From: Yponomeuta sedellus
Lineage: Eukaryota; Arthropoda; Insecta; Lepidoptera; Yponomeutidae
Reading direction: 5' to 3'
Assembly: GCA_934045075.1 (NCBI GenBank)
Contig: OW203751.1
Location: 3,297,822 to 3,361,821 of the forward strand
DNA: 64,000 bases
In this document: positions 44,901-56,900 of the stretch, one piece after another
Layout: each line of letters begins with the position of its first letter
Numbering within the stretch: position 1 is the first letter of the stretch
Translations under genes and position numbers: made by a program
Notes under the pieces: generated by a model
The model's database searches: none
What the model saw: the letters and a program-made list of their open reading frames with translations, nothing else
Told to the model about the DNA's origin: nothing

Positions 44901-47900
44901 CGCAGGTACATCCGCGAGACTTATTTCTTGTGTAGCACTGTAACGTTCTGTCACGCTCTTTGCTGAGAAATTCGTAGAGACAGCACCACAGCTAAGTATT
45001 TACTTGGGGAAATTGTCAATTCTGAAACTGGCCCTTTTTTCTGTTTAACTCTTTAACGGGTAGTGCCATAATTGTTGCCAAATTAAATTGAACCTGATCA
45101 CTTTGAAATAGAGGCCAAAGCCGGTGAAATGTGTTTTCGATCAGAACAAAGCAGTGAATTGACGCTTAAGAAAGCCAATCAGCAATCAAAACCTCGATCG
45201 GTATCAACCGTTGTATGTCCCCACTGCTGGGGCACGGGTCTCTTCCTGCATCGCAGGAAGGTTAGGTCATACTTCACCACGGGGGCCAAGTCCGGGTTGG
45301 CCCTGGCGAGTCTTATTGTCAGAAGTATCAAGCCGCCCATAAGATTTCAGACGTGGCTTAACGACTGCCATTTTATGACGTTTCAATCAATCAATCAATC
45401 AATCAAAAAGCTTTATTCAAAGCAGCAAAGAAACTGCGACTTAATAAACATTACAGGCTAACCTGTAATGTTTATTAAGTCGCAGTTTCTAAGTCTAAAC
45501 TAAGTTTGCATTTCAAAACATAGATCATATTGGAGAAGACATGGACAAAAAATACTCCAAACTTCAGTCTTTTCTAAGTCCTCAATTAACAGAATTTACA
45601 TAATTATTATAAAACATAGAACTCGTGCATTGTACGAGTACTGGCTTTAATTCCAGACATCATTGTAATCTAAATAATCCTTTATATTATATTACCCCTT
45701 CTGTCACAAAGTGTGCTTAGCACATTTTTCGAACCGCGTTTCAGGCAAGCTTAATTTTGTATCTTCGGGAATCTTCTAGTAAGTAACGTATCCAGACATC
45801 ATTTTCATCTAAATAATCCTTTATATTATAGTACCCCTTCTGGCACAAAGTGTACTTAACACATTTTTCGAACCGCGTTTCAGGCAAGCTTAATTTTATA
45901 TCTTCGGGAATATTCTTCTAGAAACTTATTCAATGCTCTACGAAGGAAGAATCAACCTTGGCAGCCTACATTTTAGGAACAAACCTAACTGTCTGTCTTT
46001 CTTTCAGACATCACCGATTTGGACCCTCGTACTTGAAGACGCTGATCGCATAGACTTTTCGGTAGGCGAAACTCGCTCCAAGGTGCTGCAACTGCCTAAG
46101 GTCTCAAGGGACTCTGAGAACCAGAGTTTGGTGATCAGAATGCTGCAGAGCTCGATCACGACTGTGCCTCTGACCTTCAGCTATGAAGAAGAGCCTTTTG
46201 AACAATCTACGGGCGTCATTTGTTCCTGTCTGCTGCTGTGTGGGCTCTACGCTTTGATAATTTTTGAGGTGAGTGTTTTAGTGAAGCGCTCGTGGCCTAG
46301 GCGAACCGAGTGATTGGAATCAATCACGTGGTTAAGCAACACAGGCGCGGTAAGGTACGGGATGGGTGAGCGTCCCGTGTCTACCGCTAGTGGCATTTTT
46401 CCGAGCGCTTCCGTGCTTCGCAAGGCACGTTAAGCCGTTAGTGCCGGCTGTCATATAATGGCAGTCGTTAAGCCATGTCAGAGGCCTTATAGGCGGCTTG
46501 ATAACTTCTGACAGTAAGGCCCGCCACTGTCTTACAATCCTCCACCAACCCGGACTTGGCCCCCGTGGTGGAGTATGGCCGAACCTTCCTGCGATGTAGG
46601 AAGAGACCCGTGCCCCAGCAGTGGGGACATATAAGGGTTGATAACGTGTTTTGGTAGTTAGTATTTGCAAGGGCATTAATCCAGGGTGGTAGTCCAGCGG
46701 GTAGAACTATCGGCGGGCTCGAAACCGAGATACCCAGAACCAATACATTTCCGAATTCGTAGTCGCGATACTACACCCTAACGAAAACATCTTAATTACA
46801 CCCGCGGCTCGGTTGGCTTCGCACGCATTGACTAGTCTTTCGAGGCCGACTATGAATCAGATTTGTCAAGCCTACAATATGTAAAAAACAATGTCCCAGA
46901 CACCGCAGCGTCGGAGTGGTCCCTTCAGCCATCTAGTGTGAGTGAAGATGCCACTGGACGCTGTATAAAACGTCTCATTGCGAAGATGCAGTGAAGGAAA
47001 ACATCGTGAGGACACCCTCGATTCAGTTGGCTTCGCACGCATTGACTACAGTCTATTTATTCTTACTTGTCCAATTTAGTAAACAAGATTCTACCCGTAA
47101 ACTGTAGCTTTTTAATCCAAAACTCCCATATTTTCATAAATGAAGTAACTTGGAACACTCTTTTAGATAAAACGCTGCCAATTTTATAAACATAGTTCAT
47201 GATAGTTCATGAATTTGCGAGAAAATGTCTAGTTATGGCATCTAATCTAAATTTTATGGTTAGAATATTGTTTACTAAATTGTACAAGTAAGAATAAATA
47301 GACTGTAGTCTTTCTAGACCGACAATGAATCAGATTTTTCAGGGTAGTATAAGTGCTGGGCAAGCTTACAATACGTAAAAATAATGTCCCAGGCACTGCA
47401 GTCCAGGAGTGTGAGTGAAGATGCCACTGGACGCCGTAGTTATACCCGTTTAATATATAGCTATGTATGAGTATCGCGAATAATTAAGAAATACATACTA
47501 ACAAACTTTCACGTTTAAAATATTAGTAGGATATCAACCTAAGCCTTGGAGGTGACAGTAACTTCATGCCTTCTAAAACTACCTAGATTTTATTATTTTT
47601 AATGCACTAACCCGTACTAAGAACAATTTTAAAAACCTTTTTAGCCTCTAAATAGGCTAAAAATTCCACCCATGCCGGGATTCGAACCCGCCACCTCTGG
47701 CTATCCGTGCCAGCGCTCTTCCGAACTGAGCTAATGGGCGACTCACCGGCATCAGTGAAATTTCGAACCACCTTACAATATTCTCTGTATAGCGTAGATT
47801 TTACATAGCACTGATTCTTCTTGTCCAAAAAATTATGAGGAACATATTGGACCTGGAACAGTAACTTCTCCGGACTGCCTACTAAATCATCGGGTGTGAA

Positions 47901-50900
47901 TTAAGAAAGTTATTCGTGATGTCCTATTTTGGGACGCCAGGGCTTAGGGGGATGTTAGTAGGATGAGCACTATTTTTGATATATCTGTGGCAATAAATCA
48001 TTTAATCATCCAACCATCCCCCCCAACAGGTGATAAACCGCACCATGGCCGCAGTCGTCGTCTCCACCACATCCCTGGCGGTGCTCTCTATCCTGGGCGC
48101 CAGACCCTCGCTCCAGGAGCTGGTCTCCTGGCTGGACGTGGAGACGCTGCTGCTTCTCTTCAGCATGATGCTGCTGGTGGCCATCATGGCAGAGACAGGA
48201 ATGTTCGACTTCTTAGCCGTTTTTACTTTCCAGGTTAGTGCTTAGGATTTTTCGTTCACCATACGTTAAACGAAGCGCTGGCCCAGTGGAACCGAGGAAG
48301 CAGTTGGGTTAAGCAACAACAGGCGTGGTCCGGTGCTGGATGGGTGACCGTCCCGTGACTAACGCTCGTGGCATTTTTTCCGAGCGCTTCTGTGCTTCGC
48401 AAGGTACGTTAAGCCGTTGGTGCCGGCTGTCATGTAATGGTGGTCGTTAAGCCATGTCAGAGGCCTTACGGGCGGCTTGGTAACTTCTGATAGTAAGGCC
48501 CGCCACTGTCTTACAATCCTCCACCAAACCGGACTTGGCCCCCGTGTTGGAGTATGGCCTAACCTTCCTGCGATGCAGGAAGAGGCCCGTGCCTCAGCAG
48601 TGGGGACGCGCAAGGGTTGAGGCTAAGACTTAAAGCACCAATGAAATGAAAATGTCTCGTTTTGTACCATTGTTATTATACTACAATGCATTAATAGAAT
48701 ATAGGGCCGGTAACAGGGCGTCCTACGCTACGTGTGCCTTAAGTGAATGGTCTAAGTAAAAAATCAAACAAATACTTTTTTGTTCAGACTCCATAAGCAG
48801 CTTCTTAAGGTCAGCTTAACACGTTGGTAAAAAACAGGACAAGTGCGTGTCGGGCCACGCGCAATGTATGGTTCCGTAGATTTTATTTTTTATTTTATTT
48901 TATTTTACTCATAGCATTACACAAAAGATAAGTAACATAACATGTAAAAATATCATGATGAAACCTTATGATCTAGTAACATATCCTTTAACGTGTGTTA
49001 ACAGCTTGGTAGAATATGGACGAGCGCCAAAACACATCAAGCCACATACAACCAAATGCGATTAATCAGCGCAAAGTATCGCAGACACCTTACTCCAAAC
49101 GGTCGCAGCCGAAGATAATTATGGCTCGATCTGCTTCTACAAACGGATCTTTAAAAGCTCTCCTTACTCAAATAAGTAGGTATTTAATTAAATAAAGAAA
49201 GAAACTAAGAAAAGTTTAAACTAGCAACTTTACGTGTGCCGTGACTTATTGTAGTTCCCTTCTATAAACGTCCCAATGACTTTGTTTTATTTCAAAGTTA
49301 TGTACCTACATTTGCGAATTTGTAGTCGCAATACCACAAGCTTCATGAGAACATCGTGAGGAAACACGCGGCTTGGTGGCTCCGCACGTATTGGCTTGTC
49401 TTTCCTGTGGTCTAGGCCGGCTAAGCTGTCAAGAAGGTATAGGTGCTGGGCAAGCCTACTCCATCTAAAACAATATCCCAGACACTGCAGCGTCCGAGTA
49501 GTCCCTTCACCCATCTAGTGTGAGTGAAGATGCCACTGTACGCTGTATAAATAATTTCGTTTTAAACGTCCCACTGAATGGCTCGTGGCCTAGTCGAACC
49601 GAGTGATTGGAATCAATCACCTTTAAATTCAATGCAATCACTCAAGTTAAGCAACAACCAAGAATGTTTTACCCGACATCCTTGGCAACAAGAAGCGCGG
49701 TCAGGTACAGTGCAGGATGGATGACCGTCCCGTGACTACAGCTAGTAGAATTTTTCCGGCCGTTGGTGTCGGCTGTAATGTAATGGGAGTCGTTAAGCCA
49801 TGTCAGAGGCCTTACGGGCGGCTTGATAACTTCGGACAGTATAGGCCCGCCACTGTATTACAATCCTCGATGGAGTATGACCTAACCTTTCTGCGGTGCA
49901 GGAAGATACCCGGGCCCCAACTGTGAGGACATACAAGGGTTGATAACGAACGAAAGTGAAGTTCACCGACCTTCTCTTGGAGAGAGACAGAGTATAGGCT
50001 TAATCGCAACCGCGGCGCGGATTGGCAATTTAAAGCGGGATATATGAACCTACAACCTCCCGATTGAGAACCCGCACCGCTTATTGACTGTACCCTAAAA
50101 AGGGCCCAGAAGTTTACCATCAAAGCCAGTTACAAGGTCAACGGTGTTCATACTATTTAAATAACAAACCAAGAGTTTTGTTGCTATTTTTCTAAAAAGA
50201 TCTTTATGAGTTGAAGGCGGTATTGTTATTTTTTACCCGACTGTGCCGAAGCTCAAATGGGGGTAATGTTTGTTTGGCTCGTTTGTTTGTATGTATGTAT
50301 GTATGTATGTATGTATGTATGTATGTATGTATGTATGTATGTATGTATGTATGTATGTATGTATGTATGTATGTATGTATGTATGTATGTATGTATGTAT
50401 GTATGTATGTATGTATGTATGTATGTATGTATGTATGTATGTATGTATGTATGTATGTATGTATGTATGTATGTATGTATGTATGTATGTATGTATGTAT
50501 GTATGTATGTATGTATGTATGTATGTATGTATGTATGTATGTAGGTAGGTAGGTAGGTAGGTAGGTAGGTAGGTAGGTATGTATGTTGGTTCTACCTGGT
50601 GCCCGCGACTTTGCGCAGGATTAGTATTGAGATTAACTTATATTGGCGTGGCGCAGAAATAACTAGCATTATGATATTAAAATGATCACATAAATAATTT
50701 TTAGGTCGCATTTGAAAAATATAACAGCCTGACAATATTGAGATGTTACAGTCGCGCTATAATTACACAATATTGTCAACATAAGAAATACGGTAACTAA
50801 GTACTGCAGGTGGCTACTGCAGTATGCTCCTATAAACTATATATTTAAGGATTTTTTAAATATTTTCATCATATATTGCATGTGTAACTCTAGCGGTTGC

Positions 50901-53900
50901 GGTAGCGCTCGTCAGAATAGCTCGCAGATGGTAAATTTTTTCCTACTTACTTGACACTTAACGTCATATTTTGGACAATTCACACAATATCTTTATAAAT
51001 TGTAGTCTATGTGTTATTCTGGTGTCTAAGCTATATTATTGTAAAATTTAATTAAAATCCATCCTAACGTTTTTACATGAAAGAGTAACCAACATCCATC
51101 CATACTTACAAACTTTCGCGTTTATAATATTAGTGGATAGCAGGATGTAATATCTGTTAATTTAAGGAATTGGAAAAGACAACATTTTAAGTTTTTCTGT
51201 CGATTTTTCTCCAAAACGTTCTAGATTTTGAAATGGAAAACAAGTTTGACTTGTAACGGCCATTCAGCCGCAGTTTCTGTGATATTTTTGATTGAAACCT
51301 TTTGATTTATTTTTATTTCGTACGTTATCAACCCTTATATGTCCCCACTGCTGGGGCACGGGTCTCTTCCTACATCGCAGGAAGGTTAGGCCATACTTCA
51401 CCACGGGGGCCAAGTCCGGGTTGGTGGAAGATTGTAAGACAGTGGCGGGCCTTACTATCAGAAGTTACCAAGCCGCCCATAAGGCCTCTGACATGGCTTA
51501 ACGACTGCCATTATATGACAGCCGGCACCAACGGCTTAACGTGCCTTGCGAAGCACGGCAGCGCTCGGAATAATGCCACTAGCGGTAGACACGGGACGCT
51601 CACCCATCCCGTACCTTACCGCGCCTGTGTTGCTTAACCACGTGATTGATTCCAATCACTCGGTTCGCCTAGGCCACGAGCGCTATTTTATTTCGTAACT
51701 GTAAAAAATTCCAACACCTATTGGTGAGCATTAACTACTTAGCAGGGACATAAGGACAATAATGTAACTAATTACGAGGTACCTACCTACTCACCATCAA
51801 CCTATTATGTCCCCACCGAGGGGAACGGGTCTCTTCCCCGAGGAAGGCCGGGTGCAGGCTTGCAAGACTAGTGGCTGGTATTTCAGAAGTTTTCAAGCCA
51901 CTCTAAGGCCTCTGAATTGGTTTAACGACGCACTAACTGCTTAACGTGCCTTACGAAGCACGAAACCGCTTGGCAAAACGCCACTAGCGTTAGTCATAGA
52001 CGGTCACGCATCCATGCACTGAACGCGCTCTGTGTTGCTTAACCTTCGTGGTCGTTTAAGATCACTCAGGCAGCCGGGGCTACGAGCGATTCTATGGCCC
52101 CGCCTTAACGCTCAGCAGTCGGGTTTTCGGTAATTTTTTGTTGCATTTTTTTATAGGCTGCAGTAAAAACACAAGGTTAAGACTTTTATGTGCTGTCTGT
52201 AGTAACTGGTTTTCTACGAGTACCTCGAGTGAAACTAGGTTTTGTTTTCTACTTTTTTTGGTTGAAATACTCACCTGTAGTGTTTAACACGCTTACTCCA
52301 ACGGTTGTCGGTTCTTCGAGAGATATGGCCAGGCCACTGCCACTTCAGCTCGCTAATTCTCTGAGCTATGTCGATAACTTTGATTCTCTGTCAAATACAT
52401 TCGTTACGAATCCTACCCTTCAGAGAAATTCCGAGCATAGCTTGAGTTTACTCCGTTGGAGTAAACGTGTTCTTGATAGCCTTGGGTAACTCAAGAGCCA
52501 GATATGAGTGGACAGACAACTCCCTCGCCGTCAAGTGTGTCCCATACATATCCCAGAGATGTGAACTATATCTGGCTCCCTCACACATACTCTCAACTCA
52601 GTACGGTAGTCATCTCCTGCTACTTTATCCAGCTCACACACAATGCGCGAGAGCGAGACCAACATCGTCTGACATCGGTTACATTCGGCCGCATTTCTCG
52701 TCGTAACCAACGACCGATGAGAGAAAGTTCACAAAAAAAAACGTGTGATCTGTATGAAGTAGGGAATAAATAGACTAGACTGACTCACCAGTTGTCTCTT
52801 GTTTCCTCACGCACTTAGTTGATTGGACGTCGTATGAGCTAGGACACAAGTGGTGAGCGAGATATGATAGAGATATAGTGTGTCTCGGTGAGCAAAGATA
52901 TGAGATATAACAACTCGCTCTAAGGACACACTTTCCCCAAGTCTAGTTCTTGAGTGGAGACCGCGACTCGGCACACGTAGTGTAGGACGCTCTCCGACCA
53001 GGTGGGATGACGATCTGCGAAAAACTGCCGGCAGACGCTGAATGCGGCAAGCTGAAGACAGGGCGCTATGGCGCTCATTAGGGGAGGACTATGTCCAGCA
53101 GTGGACTAATAAAGCCTGAAGAAGAAGAAGATGTAAATAATACCCACCGAGTTTTTTTAAGTCAATAGACAGCGCCATCTTTGGGATTTTGTGGGAAGGT
53201 GGCTTTGAAACTCTCTGATTGTCCCTATAACATATAACAAACAGTGCTATTCTCTTGAATTCACTCAGAGCAACATGGAATATATGTGGTTATAGTAGTA
53301 ATACCACTGGGTTGTTTTGAAGGAAAACATCGCGAGGAAACCTCAGTGTCTGAGGTGTATCGTAGACATCGGCGGGAACGGGCAGATGGGAAGGCGTTTA
53401 ATGAAAATCGTTTGTGCGATCAAATAAAAACAAAGAAAAATATAATTTTCATGTGCGTATTACATTTTTCACAGCCATGACAGCAACCCATCAAAAAAGA
53501 CAAAAGAAAATAGTTTTCCTTTTCCAATATAAAACACTACGGTGGCCAGCGAGCCGCGATGACGTGCCATACGGCCAGTACGCTGCTGCAGTCCTGAACA
53601 TACTCCGGGCCACTACCTCTTTGCTCTTCGTTGTTAACGATCGGTGACATAAGCCTTTAAATACCTATAAATATGATGTGGCCATCTAGGGGAAAATCGG
53701 CAAATAATGTGTAACTTATGACCGTGTAATGTATTTTAAATTATTGTTATTTCGGCTCAAAATGATACTTTAATAGTGCCAAGCGTGGGCAAACCTGCAA
53801 TTAGCCCACGACGAACATGGCACCTCGCTTGCTCGCAGGCTTATTTTTGACAGGAAAATCATGAAGATCGTAATCGGCTTGACTATACGAGTACCCATTA

Positions 53901-56900
53901 TTACGTATCAATTCATCATTAGTAGATAATAACCGCTTTTGCCTTAGTAAAGCGAAGTTTTATTGAATGATTCATCGTTGTCAACCCTTGTATGTCCCCA
54001 CTGCTGGGGCACGGGTCTCTTCCTGCATCGCAGGAAGGTTAGGCCATACTCCACCACGGGGGGTCAAGTCCGGGTTGGCGGAGGATTGTAAGACAGTGGC
54101 GGGCCTTACTGTCAGAAGTTATCAAGCCGCACATCTATGACATAACTTAACGAATGCCATTACATAACAGCCGGCACCAACGGCTTAGCGTGCCTTGCGA
54201 AGCACGGAAGCGCTCGGAAAAATGCCAGTAGCGGTAGTCACGGGACGCTCACCAATCCTGTACCTGACCGCGCCTGTTGTTGCTTAACTTAAGCGATTGA
54301 TTCCAATCACTCGATTCGCCGTAATTCGATACATCGTAATATTGTTAATTAATTACACAATAATTGTAATTGCATAACATAACATGACCACACGCCTGCA
54401 TCCCATTGGGGTAGGCAGAGACCAGGGACTGCCACTTGCCACGATCCTGACAGATCACCTTCGCTTCATCAACGTTCATAAGTCGTTGCATGCACGCGCG
54501 TCGGCTCCTGGTACTGCTAATACACCGGCGTGCGTGCATGCAACGACTTATGAACGTTGATGAAGCGAAGGTGATCTGTCAGGATCGTGGCAAGTGGCAG
54601 TCCCTGGTCTCTGGTCTCTGGCCTACCCCTCTGGGATACAGGCGTGAGGTTATGTATGTATAAATTTATAAATATTTTTGGACATTACTAAGTAATGTCC
54701 ATTATTAAGTACGACTAAATGACTTGTGTTATGGGTGCTAACCCGACGATAGATTTAATACAATAAATACATAGATAACATACAAGACCCGAGACGAACT
54801 ACAAAAGTTCGTTTCCTAGTTTGACCCGGCCGGGGATCGAAACCGAGACCTTCGGTTTTACAGTCAGCGTGCCAAACCGCTGCGCCACCGAGGCCGTCAA
54901 TAAAGTAAAAAGCAAAATCTTCACAAACTTTCAAACCTAACCGAATATTAGCAGTATTTTGTTATTGTGGACTAGCCAATTTAAAAGAACACTATATTTC
55001 TAATCTATAATAATAATATTTTGTTCATGTAACTATATCTTAGTAATCTGTTAAAATTGTATTTACCTACTTATATTAGTAAGTATTATACAGGGCGTCC
55101 CAAAGTTATGGGCCATGAAGGGAAAGTACCTTAAATATCGTAGATAGGGTATTTTGTTGAAAGAAGACTTTTTGTTATTTTTAAAAGTTAGTGATTCTTC
55201 ATTCAAAGATTTTCTAAAAATTACTTGCCTTGTCTGGAAATCGAACCGACTTAAATGTAAAAAAAAACACTCCTACTTTTATGATGCCAATCGAAAGAAT
55301 GGCCAAAAACTAAAAACTCTTCTTAAATAACATAGTATTTTAGAAGAAAGGAACAGCGTGAAATTAATAATTTTAATCAAATTAAAAACATACATGAAAC
55401 TGCCGGTAGTCAATTAAGTAAGTATTTTTTTGTAAATTAATTAATTAAACGCTGAAAATGTGATCCCTCTTGTCTTACGCAAATCACCAATCTTTTAATG
55501 AATCCGCTGCCTGTTGATTTTCATTTTTCATTTTCAAATTAATTGACTCGGCAGTTTCATGTATGTTTTTAATTTGGTTAAAATGATTAATTTCACGATG
55601 TTCCTTTGTTTTAAAATACTATGTTACTTAAGAAGAGTTATTATTTTTTGGGAATAGTTTCGATTGGCATCATAAAAATGGGGCGTTTTTTTTTAATTTA
55701 AGTCGGTTCGATTCCCAGACAAGGCAAGTAATTTTTAGAAAATATTTGAATGCAGAATTACTAACTTTTAAAAATAACATAAATTCTTCTTTTAGCAATA
55801 TACCCTATCTACGATCTTTAAAATACTTTCCCTTCATGGCCCTTAACTTTGGGACGGCCTGTATATTGTTGAGGTGGGTCGCGGAGTTGACCAGTCGGAG
55901 ACTGGCCAACTCCGCGCCCTATCCAGCCAGCTCTAAAACCTAACAGCTGTTGGATGAACGTCTTTTTCAGGTGACGAAAGGCAAAATGTGGCCTCTTATC
56001 AACCTGCTGTGCGCCATCACGGCGCTCCTGTCAACTTTTCTGGACAACGTCACCACTGTACTCCTCATGACACCTGTCACGATCAGGTCTGTACATCTGT
56101 CATACAGGGTCACTTCACTTTCGTTCATAAAACTACACTATTCATAGTTCACGTACGTAATACAGAGAATATTGTAAAGAGGTTCGAAATTTCACTGATG
56201 CCGTGAGTCGCCCATTGGCTCAATTGGTAGAGCGCTGGTACGGATAGCCAGAGGTTGCGGGTTCGAATCCCGGCATGGGTGAAATTTTTAGCCTCTAAAT
56301 AGGTTTTTAAATTTGTTCCTTAGCACGGGTTAGTGCATTAAAAATAAAAATAGTGTAATCATAGTTCACTGTCACTCAATCAATGGACTTAAAAACTGCC
56401 TAACGCTTATTACAGATGTCACCACTGTTGTGTGTACCGTTGGTTTGACAGTTCTCCACAGCATTTTTGTAATCATAATTGTTTTGTGAATAAAATCATA
56501 CAATGACTCGTTGTGCAGCCGTTGATTGCACAAATACGGGAATTCATTTATTTCCCAAGGAACCTAAATAAAGAAAACTGTGGGAGAAAGCGCTTCACAA
56601 AAAAAATTGGAAGGCTAATACTTCGTCAAGACTATTTTCATTTCAACCTGAAGATAACGCTTCAACAACAAAGTATTGAAGAAAACAGCTGTAACCTCTA
56701 TATTTTCATTTTCTAAAGCGATACCAAACAACAAAATGTATACAATATGGCGGTTCTTAGGAACACTCAACAGTTCTGCCAACTACATTGAGCTTTCAGC
56801 TTTTAACCTCATTAATTAAAGTGTTATCGTGGATTATTTTTTTCATATCACCATAGACAATTTATTTTTAGAGTAATGTTACCATCATATTGAAAGATAT

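Noticed and set aside
46332..46743. Recurring frames of about 80-115 codons (TAGARVSSCIAGRLGHTPPRG type) in many places
   Set aside because: All are translations of the 5S-type SINE body in either orientation.
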